64,000 nucleotides of DNA. Origin: Acidobacteriota bacterium (GTDB lineage Bacteria > Acidobacteriota > Vicinamibacteria > Vicinamibacterales > SCN-69-37). The position numbers and the translations under genes are program-made. Positions 16,207 to 24,900 of the stretch are shown here, in pieces (position 1 is the first letter of the stretch; each line of letters opens with the position of its first letter). The notes under the pieces are model-generated. The model had not been told where the DNA came from and made no database searches. It worked only from the letters and a program-made list of their open reading frames with translations. The DNA is taken from the NCBI GenBank assembly GCA_016716905.1, contig JADJUS010000022.1:248001-312000 (forward strand). Direction: 5' to 3'.

Positions 16207-17039
16207 CCGCAGCTGAGGCCGAGGCGGCGATCGCCGAACACGGGTGGGTGGCGATGGACCTGCCGGATCCGGCCCCCGTGTTCGCGGTGCGTGATCGACT
16301 GCTGTCGTGGCTCCGGGACACGATTCCCGCGCTCGCCTCGCTCGAGGAATATCACCAGCACGTCTCCGACACCCAGCACGTCGAATTGCTGCACGGCCTG
16401 TCACAGCAATACTGGGACCACGACCTCGGGCGAACGATCATCGCAGGCAATCTGGATCTCTTTCGGCATCTCGTGGGCCCCGACCTGCACGTCCAGCGCT
16501 ACCCGTATGTGCGTGCCGTCCGCCCGGGAAATATCAGGGACGCCGCGCCCTTGCATCGCGACACGTATTACGGCGCCAGCCCGTTTGAAGTGTCGGCGGT
16601 GGTGCCCTTCACCGAGATGCACGCAAGCTGCGCGCTCCGCGTGATTTCCGGATCACACCTGGCACCCGACAGCGATTTTCCCTACACCGACACGGTCAGT
16701 CCGGATGTGGTCCCACGTTCCGCCAAACACCAACTCGGCTTCCCGTACGCTCCACGCTTGCTCGACCCGGCCCTAATGGACCGCGCCGAACCCGTGCCTC
16801 TTCGGGTGGGACAAGTGCTGCTGTTTCCCCTCTCACTCGTCCACGGGGGCGGTATCGGCGGCGGCACACACACGCGCTTCTCATCAGACATCCGCGTCGT
16901 CAATTCGTGGGCGCCCGTCTCAATGAGCCGGGGCGTGCATCCGGACTACTTCGTGCCGCTGTGTCAATCGGCCATCACAGACACCGCTCGCCGGTATCAA
17001 CGGCAGCGCGACGAGGCGGCGGCCAGGGAATCAGAGTGA
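16203..17039 (+). CDS. Phytanoyl-CoA dioxygenase-like 2-oxoglutarate/Fe(II) oxygenase
   Basis: The product has 278 residues. The iron facial triad is visible as H118 and D120 in LHRDTYYGASPFEVS and H214 in SLVHGGGIGGGTHTRFSSD, with the nearby Arg suited to 2-oxoglutarate. It is a PhyH-like oxygenase in a sugar operon. It may belong near the so-called sporadic carbohydrate cluster 2OG-Fe(II) oxygenases, an assignment from memory. It probably hydroxylates or oxidises the sugar or its acyl substituent. The ATG at 16203 overlaps the epimerase stop, and its own stop overlaps the next GTG. Confidence 0.8.
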   Translation: MTAAEAEAAIAEHGWVAMDLPDPAPVFAVRDRLLSWLRDTIPALASLEEYHQHVSDTQHVELLHGLSQQYWDHDLGRTIIAGNLDLFRHLVGPDLHVQRYPYVRAVRPGNIRDAAPLHRDTYYGASPFEVSAVVPFTEMHASCALRVISGSHLAPDSDFPYTDTVSPDVVPRSAKHQLGFPYAPRLLDPALMDRAEPVPLRVGQVLLFPLSLVHGGGIGGGTHTRFSSDIRVVNSWAPVSMSRGVHPDYFVPLCQSAITDTARRYQRQRDEAAARESE

Positions 17040-18070
17040 TACACCAGGCGTTGGTGACGGATGAGGCATGGCACACACTGGCCCGAAGCCGCGGGGCCGG
17101 CCTGTTCCACTCGCCGCCGTGGCTCTGCGCCGTTTCGGATGCGTACGGCTTCGACATTCGCGCCAGTGTGATGCTCAACCCGGCCGGTACGCCAATCGCC
17201 GGCATCCCGTACTGCGAACTCGACGACCTTGCCGGCCGCCGAATCGTCAGCGTGCCCTTCTCCGACAGTTGCGACCCCTTGTTCTCATCGATCGACGAAT
17301 GGCAGACGATGTTCGCGGCGCTGCAGACGAGAGGGCTTCCCATACACCTCCGCTGCCTGTTTGAACAGCGAGTGATCGCGGACGGCGCACTCACGGTGAC
17401 CAAGCGGGCGCGCTGGCACAGACTGGCTCTCACCGGCTCACGTGACGCGATCTGGCAGGCCGTCGCCCCCGCCACGCGCCGCGCGATCCGCCGTGCCGAA
17501 GCCGCCGGCGTGGAGATCCGGCCAATGGCCGGCCACGCCGACAGGGACGCGTTCCACCGCATGCACGTCGCCCTGCGAAAAACAAAATATCGCCTGCTCG
17601 CGCAGCCCTTGCGCTTCTTTGAGGCCATTGAGCAACGGTTCCAGGCCATCGGCGGCTGGCACTCGCTGGCGGCCTGGCGCGACGAGCGCATGATCGCGGC
17701 CACCGTCTATCTGCGCTGGGGCGATGTGCTCTATTACAAGTTCAACACCTCGGCGCTTGATGGCCTCGATGTACGGCCCAACAACCTGCTTGTCTGGGAA
17801 GGCATCAAACTCGCGAAGGCACTCGGCTGCTCCGCGCTCGACCTTGGGCCAAGCGACGACGACCAGCCGGGACTGATACGTTTCAAGGCCGGCTTCGGGG
17901 CCGAAGGCTCAGAGCTTCGGTTCCTCAGGTGGACGCCGCCGGGCTGGCAACCGGATCGATTGGAGACCAGGAAGATGTTCGGCGAGATGACACAACACTT
18001 CACGGAAGCCGCGGTGCCCAACGACATCACGGCACGGGCTGGGACTCTGCTGTACAGGTTCTTTGCATGA
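17036..18070 (+). CDS. FemAB/BioF2-like GNAT acyl- or aminoacyltransferase
   Basis: The product has 344 residues. The C-terminal half has the GNAT/FemAB-like core: ATRRAIRRAEAAGVEIRPM, HSLAAWRDERMIAATVYLRW, GDVLYYKFNTSALDGLDVRP, NNLLVWEGIKLAKALGCSAL and the GLIRFKAGFG loop. Proteins of this type (PF13480) transfer acyl or aminoacyl groups and are frequent in exopolysaccharide clusters. Here it may acylate the amino group made by the upstream aminotransferase. The donor is unknown, but the divergent adenylation-carrier-thioesterase enzyme is a candidate source. GTG 17036 is preferred because its GTGA overlap matches the spacing throughout the operon. Confidence 0.78.
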   Translation: MIHQALVTDEAWHTLARSRGAGLFHSPPWLCAVSDAYGFDIRASVMLNPAGTPIAGIPYCELDDLAGRRIVSVPFSDSCDPLFSSIDEWQTMFAALQTRGLPIHLRCLFEQRVIADGALTVTKRARWHRLALTGSRDAIWQAVAPATRRAIRRAEAAGVEIRPMAGHADRDAFHRMHVALRKTKYRLLAQPLRFFEAIEQRFQAIGGWHSLAAWRDERMIAATVYLRWGDVLYYKFNTSALDGLDVRPNNLLVWEGIKLAKALGCSALDLGPSDDDQPGLIRFKAGFGAEGSELRFLRWTPPGWQPDRLETRKMFGEMTQHFTEAAVPNDITARAGTLLYRFFA

Positions 18071-18999
18071 CAGCACTCGTTACAGGCGGCACGGGATTTC
18101 TGGGATCACACCTGGTGCGACGCCTGGTGCGCGATGGTTATGAGGTCCACGTGCTCGTCAGGAATCAGTCCAACTTCTGGCGGCTCCAGGACGTTCGCTC
18201 GCAGATCCAGTGTCACACGGGCGCGCTCGAAGATCCGGAGTCACTGCGCACCGTGATGGCGGCCGCACGGCCTGACTTCATTTTTCATCTTGCGTCGGCC
18301 ACGGTGGTGGCCGGAAGCGCGGCGGCGTCAGAGGAACTGGTGCGCGTCAACCTTGGAGGGATCGTCAACCTCCTCGACGCATGCGCCGGCGTCAACTATT
18401 CGGCGTTTGTCACCGCCGGGGATTCATTTGAGTACGCCCCAAGCACGGCGCCACTGGTCGAAACCTCGTTCCCCCAACCGATCAATCTCCACGGCATCAC
18501 CAAACTCGGCTCGACGCTGTACGCGCAGTCGATCGCAGCCACGCAGCACCGGCCGGTGGTGGCTCTGCGGCTCTTCTCCACGTACGGCCCATTCGACCAC
18601 CCACGGCGCCTTGTGCCGCGGGTCATCGCGGGCGCGCTCTCGGGTCAGCCGCTGTCGCTCTCGCGGCCAGGTATCGTGCGCGACTGGGTCTTCGTGGACG
18701 ACATGGTGGATCTGTTTGTCCAGGCTGCGCAGAATGCGGGTCGTCTCGCGGGCCGCGTGTTCAACGCCGGCTCCGGCATTGCGGTGGACCTTGGCGAGAT
18801 TGTGGACACGGTGCTTCGCCTCACGGGGTCCAGCGCCCAACCGCAGTGGGGTGTCTTTCAGGCACCCGAACACGACGACCACCCGTGGGTGGCAGACACC
18901 ACGCAGACATTTGAACAACTTGCGTGGCGTCCGACAACATCTCTTGAAGAGGGTCTGCAGGCCACGATCGAATGGACCAGGGGACGTCCGGCGACGTGA
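18067..18999 (+). CDS. Extended SDR epimerase-like protein with altered active site
   Basis: The product has 310 residues. TALVTGGTGFLGSHLVRRLV is the nucleotide-binding motif, RLFSTYGPFDHPRRL and VRDWVFVDDMVDLFVQA are standard in sugar epimerases. The catalytic YxxxK is replaced: the equivalent segment is LHGITK, with His142 where Tyr is expected and Lys146 kept. The Ser/Thr region is SFVTAGDSFEYAP-like. It may be a catalytically impaired paralogue, a partner subunit, or use another base. The ATG at 18067 overlaps the upstream stop, and the gene ends in a GTGA overlap with the GT2 gene. Confidence 0.8.
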   Translation: MTALVTGGTGFLGSHLVRRLVRDGYEVHVLVRNQSNFWRLQDVRSQIQCHTGALEDPESLRTVMAAARPDFIFHLASATVVAGSAAASEELVRVNLGGIVNLLDACAGVNYSAFVTAGDSFEYAPSTAPLVETSFPQPINLHGITKLGSTLYAQSIAATQHRPVVALRLFSTYGPFDHPRRLVPRVIAGALSGQPLSLSRPGIVRDWVFVDDMVDLFVQAAQNAGRLAGRVFNAGSGIAVDLGEIVDTVLRLTGSSAQPQWGVFQAPEHDDHPWVADTTQTFEQLAWRPTTSLEEGLQATIEWTRGRPAT

Positions 19000-19952
19000 G
19001 TGCTCCGCTCGTCAGCGTCGTCATCACCAGCTGCAACACCGGCCGCTACCTGCCGGAGACGCTGGATTCGGCGCTCGCCCAGACCCACCGCCCCATCGAA
19101 GTCATCGTGGTGGATGACGGCTCCACTGATGACACGGCGCGCCGGGTCGAGCCCTATCTCGATCGGATCCGGTTCATCCAGCGTTCGCACGGCGGCCTGG
19201 CGGCCGCGCGCAACCAGGGCATTGCGGCGGCGCGGGGCGCATTCGTCGCCCTGCTGGACGCAGACGATTTGTGGGTGCCGGAAAAACTCTCGGTGCAGGT
19301 GGAGATCGCGCAGCGTCTACCGGCGTCCGGCATGGTGGCGTGTGACGGCGTGGAATTCGGCTCGCCCTCGAGCCGGCCGTATCTCCTCTCGGGCGCGGCC
19401 GCGGCCGCACTTCGACGAACACGATCGGGCGAAGTCACGGCCGACTTCCATCGCGCGTTCATTGACCACGTCGGCCTGCGTTGCCCGGCGCAGACCCTGA
19501 TTCCACGCGCGGTCCTCGAACACATCGGGCCGTTCGGCGACTTCGACGCGCAGGACTACGACTATTACCTCCGCCTCAGCGCGCGGTATCCAGTCACCTT
19601 CCACGCGCACTCACTCGTGCGGTGGCGCGATCGCGAGGACAGCATGTCGGGGCGCCGGTCAAGGCGCGACCTGACCTGGACACGCCAGCGTCTGGTGGTG
19701 CTGCGGTCGCAGGCGCGCCTCCGCGCCCAGCGATATCCAGCGGCGCTCGAGCGGCAACTGATATTCTCGCGGGCCGAGGCCGCGTTCCACTACGCGGCAC
19801 TGGGCAGCAAGCGGTATGCCTTCCGAGCGCTGCGGATGCTCCTCGCACGGCAACCCTGGCCACCAACCGCGCTGCCGTTTCTGGTCGCGACCATGACGCC
19901 TCACGCCGCCCGCCGCGTCCATTGGCTCTGGAGCCGTTACGGCCGAAGCTAG
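18996..19952 (+). CDS. Family 2 glycosyltransferase
   Basis: The product has 318 residues. The GT-A fold is shown by VSVVITSCNTGRYLPETLDS, IEVIVVDDGSTDDTARRVEP, RNQGIAAARGAFVALLDADD (the DxD-like metal site) and FDAQDYDYYLRLSARYP in the acceptor half. There is no transmembrane segment, so it is probably a peripheral inner-membrane enzyme that adds a sugar to a lipid-linked acceptor. As the last gene of the operon it may transfer the unusual sugar made by the preceding enzymes. I prefer GTG 18996 (GTGA overlap); an ATG at 18972 is possible. Its stop overlaps the convergent GH30-like gene by 4 bases. Confidence 0.88.
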   Translation: MSAPLVSVVITSCNTGRYLPETLDSALAQTHRPIEVIVVDDGSTDDTARRVEPYLDRIRFIQRSHGGLAAARNQGIAAARGAFVALLDADDLWVPEKLSVQVEIAQRLPASGMVACDGVEFGSPSSRPYLLSGAAAAALRRTRSGEVTADFHRAFIDHVGLRCPAQTLIPRAVLEHIGPFGDFDAQDYDYYLRLSARYPVTFHAHSLVRWRDREDSMSGRRSRRDLTWTRQRLVVLRSQARLRAQRYPAALERQLIFSRAEAAFHYAALGSKRYAFRALRMLLARQPWPPTALPFLVATMTPHAARRVHWLWSRYGRS

Positions 19953-21916
19953 AACCTCTTGATGATGAGCGTGGGTCCCGGGGGATAGACCTTGACGCTC
20001 AGGTCCTTGAACGTTGTATTCACACCATCCCGGGCAGTCACGCGAAAGACATAGTCTCCAATTGCCGTCAGCCCGCTCACCGCAGACCCGACCTTGTTGG
20101 GCGTGGCAATCACCACGTTGGCGCCACCGGGTTGGCTGATCACGCTCCACGTGACAGTGGTGGAATTCCCATCGATATCAACCACGCCGCTTCGCAGCCC
20201 GGTGCTGCTGGCCGGCCACGTGATGACATCGGGCTCCCGCTGGTGAACGGAGTGAATGATCGGCGCGGCATTCACCGCGTGACTCCGGAGGAACACCTCG
20301 CGTGTGACCTTGTGGGGGCCGTCGGACACATCCACCGCAAACACGTATTCACCCGGCACGGTCAATCCGGACACCGACGTGGAGGCCCCCTGTGGCCCGG
20401 CAAACGTGACGGCCGCACCCTGTGGCGCGGTCAGCGTACGCCAGACAAAGGTCAGCGTGTCCCCGTCAGGATCAGTCGCAGAAGCCGACAGCGTGGTGCG
20501 CGTCTCTCCGGCCCACCCCTTCAAGAACCGCAGGGACGACTTCCAGTTCGTCACAACCGGCGACAGATTGGCGGCGGTACGCGGATACACCGTGAGGACC
20601 GTATTGGCCGGCAGTTCCACGGTCAGGGCCTGGCCGCTTGCCACCGTGCGTGGCGCCATTTCCTGGCTCTCAGACTGATAGACAGAGCGGCTTACACCAT
20701 ACAGCCCAGGCGCCAGGCCGTAGATCTCGGCGGTGGTGGGAACCGAGCCAGAGATCAGAACGGCGGTCGTCTGGTTCTGTCGTTCAAACGCCAGCGCGCG
20801 CACACTCGCCGTGTTGCTCGACGCGCCGATCCGCACGGCGCCAGGCCGGACGTACTTCATGATCTGGCGAAAGCTCCAGAAGCGCTCGTGCCGGGTGAAT
20901 GAATGCCCGTCGGCATCCACCGAATAGAGCGCGCTACGATCGGGCTCGGCGCCAAATCCCACCATGGTGAACGACGCGCCCCAGCGCGACACGCCGCCAA
21001 TCACCAGGTCGTCATACAGCCCTTGCACCGTGGCCAAAAGGCCGTCCTGCTCGGTCTGCCCCACGGGAATGCCCCGGGCCTGCGCCAGTTCCAGGATCGA
21101 CGCGCGGTAAGGGTCGTCCACGCCGTACTTGTGGTACGTGATCATCCCGACATGCCGCCAGAAGTCGTTGTCATTGCGCAACGGGGCAATCTGCAGTTGC
21201 CACGCCATCCGGGGATCAAACGCCTCGGGGAACTGGATCCGTGTCGCGTAACCGGCCTGGGTCATCCGCTCGCCCAATGCCTTGACGATGGGGGCGATGA
21301 AGGCGGCATTGGCGTAGGTGGACGCGGCAAACTGCGGCTCGTTGATCACGGCGACTGAAGCCACGTCAATCGCGTGCTGCTCTTTCAGATATTTGACCGC
21401 CGTGAACAGGTACTCGGCCCATTCGGCCGGACTGTTCTGCAGCCAGGCCGGCGTGCCGTTGGGCCCGAAATTTCCCATCGAGAGGTAAATGTGAAAGCGC
21501 TCGCCGTTGGCCTCAACCCTGCGCTTCAGGGGAAGCAAGTCGCGTTGGGCCACCAGGTCGAGCCACGCGAAATTGAACCCCGCGGGATCCGCGACGAGCG
21601 GGTCGGCATTGTCGTTGACCGGCTCCCACAGGCGATCTGGCGGGTGGTGGTGCGACAGGATTCGGAGCGAATTGAACCCGAAGACATCGACCGCATCGTC
21701 ATACAGCTGATCGAACAGCTTGACCGGGTACGGGTCGAGCATGGTGGACATCTGCTCACCGGTCGGTGATTGGTCGGCGCCCCACCCGAGGATGGTCTGG
21801 TGCCGGTCGGAGCGGTCCACCGTGATGACGACCCGCTCCACGAGGCGGTCGCCGGTGGCGGACGTGCCGGCCACACACATCAACAGCAGAATCCAGAACG
21901 AACTCCGGCGCGCCAT
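19949..21916 (-). CDS. Secreted GH30-like (clan GH-A) glycosidase with PKD-type domains
   Basis: The product has 655 residues. A signal peptide (SSFWILLLMCVAGTSATG) is followed by a TIM-barrel domain that starts with VTVDRSDRHQTILGWGADQS. Clan GH-A catalytic glutamates are likely E193 in SVAVINEPQF (acid/base) and E289 in PVGQTEQDG (nucleophile), about 96 residues apart. A beta-rich domain then follows, and two PKD/REJ-like repeats occupy roughly 475-655 (SASATDPDGDTLTFVWRTL and the VTWSVISQPGGANVVIATP copy). It should cut a beta-linked polysaccharide outside the cell. A strong AGGAGGG lies 5 bases before ATG 21916, which decides the start. Confidence 0.82.
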   Translation of the reverse strand: MARRSSFWILLLMCVAGTSATGDRLVERVVITVDRSDRHQTILGWGADQSPTGEQMSTMLDPYPVKLFDQLYDDAVDVFGFNSLRILSHHHPPDRLWEPVNDNADPLVADPAGFNFAWLDLVAQRDLLPLKRRVEANGERFHIYLSMGNFGPNGTPAWLQNSPAEWAEYLFTAVKYLKEQHAIDVASVAVINEPQFAASTYANAAFIAPIVKALGERMTQAGYATRIQFPEAFDPRMAWQLQIAPLRNDNDFWRHVGMITYHKYGVDDPYRASILELAQARGIPVGQTEQDGLLATVQGLYDDLVIGGVSRWGASFTMVGFGAEPDRSALYSVDADGHSFTRHERFWSFRQIMKYVRPGAVRIGASSNTASVRALAFERQNQTTAVLISGSVPTTAEIYGLAPGLYGVSRSVYQSESQEMAPRTVASGQALTVELPANTVLTVYPRTAANLSPVVTNWKSSLRFLKGWAGETRTTLSASATDPDGDTLTFVWRTLTAPQGAAVTFAGPQGASTSVSGLTVPGEYVFAVDVSDGPHKVTREVFLRSHAVNAAPIIHSVHQREPDVITWPASSTGLRSGVVDIDGNSTTVTWSVISQPGGANVVIATPNKVGSAVSGLTAIGDYVFRVTARDGVNTTFKDLSVKVYPPGPTLIIKRF

Positions 21917-21992
21917 ACCGTCCCTCCTGAATAGCCCCTGTTTCATTGTATTTCGCTTCATCGGTCCTTCGTGCCTTCTTCTACACTGTCGT

Positions 21993-24900
21993 ATGCGACG
22001 CCTTGCCTCTGTTTGCCTGTTGTTCTTCACGTTTGCTTTCGTCAGCCATGCGCAGAACACGCCGCTGACGGTTCTTGAAGCCGGGCCCACCGGACCGCTG
22101 GCGCAACTCACCGATGCCAACGAGGTGCGGATCATTTTTTCGGAACCCATGGTGGCCCTGGGGCGGGTGCCGTCCAACCCCCAGATTCCGTGGGTGACGA
22201 TCACGCCCCGTGTCGTCGGCGCGTTCCGATGGTCTGGGACGACGATTCTGATCTTCACGCCGGATCCGGCCGCGCCGGTGCCGTATGCCACCAGGTTCAC
22301 GGTCACGGTAGATGCCAATGCGACAAGCGCAGGCGGCCGCAGGCTGGGCACACCGTACCGATTCGAATTCACGACGCCGACGGTGCAGCTGACATCCGCG
22401 CGCTGGTATCGCAAGAACCAGCGCGCCAACAGTCCCGTGGTGATCGCCTTGCAATTCAACCAGCGGGTGCGTCCCGCGGATGTGCTGGCGCACGTGAAGG
22501 CACGGCACGAGGCGCACGAATGGGAGGCGCCTGCCTTCAACGAACGCGAACTGGCGCGAATGAAGTCAGGCGACCCTGCCGGACTCGCCGCGTTTCAGGC
22601 GAAGGTGGCGGCCACACGCCGCACCACGCAATCCATGGCCCCGGTCGCGCTGCGACTGGCGCCGGACTGGGACCGTCAGCGTTTTCCGCCCAGCGATTCC
22701 CTGGTGATGGTTGAGAGCGTGACGGTGCCGGCACCGGGTGCGTGGATCGCGATCACCGCCGATGCCTCCATGCCCAGCCCAGCGGGTCGGGAGGTGCGCG
22801 GTGAGCCGTCGATCAGTGTGGTGGAGCTTGACGACGCGTTTTTCGCGCGACCCATGCCGTGCACGGACGGCTGCGATCCGTCGGGGTGGAATCCCGTGCG
22901 GTTCACACGGCCGGTCGCCAGGCGAGCGTTCTCCGCCGGCCTGACGATTCGCGACATCACCGATCCGGCGCGTGAATCGCCTGTGACCAAACCAACGACT
23001 TCCACGCCGCCGGTCGACGCCGAATCCGAAGCCGATCGCGCGTACAACGTGGAAGATGGCGGGTTCGAGCGACAGGCGCCCGCCAGGACCTGGCGGCTGC
23101 GCCTGGACCCGACGCTCCGCTCCGAGGACGGCCAGACGCTGGGGTATACATGGATCGGTATCGTCGACAACCAGCACGAACAGGCGTTCGTCAGCTTCGG
23201 CGACGGCCATGGCGTGTGGGAAAAGAGCAGTGGGCCCATCCTGCCCTTCTCGTCGAGGAACTTTCGGTCGGTCACACAGTGGCTCTCTCGCGTGAGTCTC
23301 GACACGCTGATGCCCACACTCTACTCACTGCAGAACGACAATTTCAGGACGGCGCGGACCGGCCCGGGCACGGCGCGGAACCTGACCGTGAGACCCGACG
23401 CAATCCAGGCGCACGGCATCGACCTGACGCCGGTCCTGTCGGCCGGAGGTACGGGACTGGTGCACGCCACGGTCATGCCGGGCACGCCGATTGATCGCGT
23501 GGCCGGGCGATCGGATCCCGATGCCGTCAGGACCAACGACTCGCCGCGTTCGACGATCGTGCAGGCCACCAATCTCGGCCTGACGGTGAAGGACAGCCCG
23601 CAGAACACGCTGGTCTTTGTCACGAGTCTCGATACGGGTGCGCCCGTCGCACAGGCGCGCATCTCCATCGTCAACCTGAAGAACGTCCGGGTCTGGCAGG
23701 GGATGACAAACGCCGACGGCATTGCGATGGCTCCTGCCCTGCCGATACGCGACGCCAACGCCTGGGAGCTGCAGTTTATTGTCACCGCCGAGAAGGACGG
23801 CGATGTGGCGTACGTCGGATCGGACTGGAATGAAGGCATCCACCCCTGGGCCTTTGATCTGCAATACGCGATTGAAGAAGCTACGCCGTTGTTGCGTGGC
23901 TCGGTCTTCACCGATCGCGGCGTCTACAAGCCCGGCGAAGAGATCCACGTCAAGGCGATCGTCAGATCCGACACGCCGAATGGCATTCGCGCGTTGCCTG
24001 CGGGTACGGCCCTGAGCGTACGGACGCACGACAGCCGCGACCGCCTCGTGGACGAGCGCACGATTCGCCTGAACACCTGGAGCAGTGCTGAGTGGACCTG
24101 GGCCGTGCCGGCCGCCTCGGCGTTGGGAAACTACCGCGTCGAGGTGGAATGGCCGGAAGCCGGAGCACCTGCCGCTGTGGACGGGACGCGGCAGACCAAC
24201 TACCTGCGCACGATTGGCGGGGATTTCCTGGTGGCTGCGTACCGCAAACCCGATTTCAGGGTGGATGCCACGCTCACCGCCGACGCACCCATTGCGGGCG
24301 CCACCTTGCGGGCGTCGGCCACCGCACAGTACCTGTTCGGCAGTGCACTTGCGTCTCGACCGATCCGGTGGACGGTGACCAGGCAGCCGGAATACGGCGT
24401 GCCGGCGAGCATTCGTAATCGGTACCCGGAGGAACGGTTCGACTTCGGCGCACCCGCGCGGAATCTGCCGAGCGATGTCACTGTGGCGGGCGACACCGCT
24501 GCGGTTGATGCTGCCGGCCTTTTCTCAACCACGGTCACGCTCGATCGCACGGCAGACCTGGCGTTGCGCTACACGTTTGAAGCGGAAGTCGAAGATGTCT
24601 CACGGCAGCGGATCGCCAATCGCGCCTCACTCGTGATCCATCCGGCGGCCTTTTACGTCGGCCTCGGTGTGCGCGACCGATTCGTCAACGCCAGCGACGG
24701 CGCGTCGGTGGCCGTGGTGGCCGCCGATGTGAATGGCCGCGCGGTCCCCGGCGCGCAGGTCACGGTCGCACTCATCCGCGAGCAATGGAATTCCGTGCGA
24801 ACGGCGCAAGGTCAGGGATTCTACGAGTGGGAGACCACCCGCACCGAAGTTCCCGCAGGCTCGTGGACCGTCACGACCGGTGCCGAGCCGGTGAACCTGG

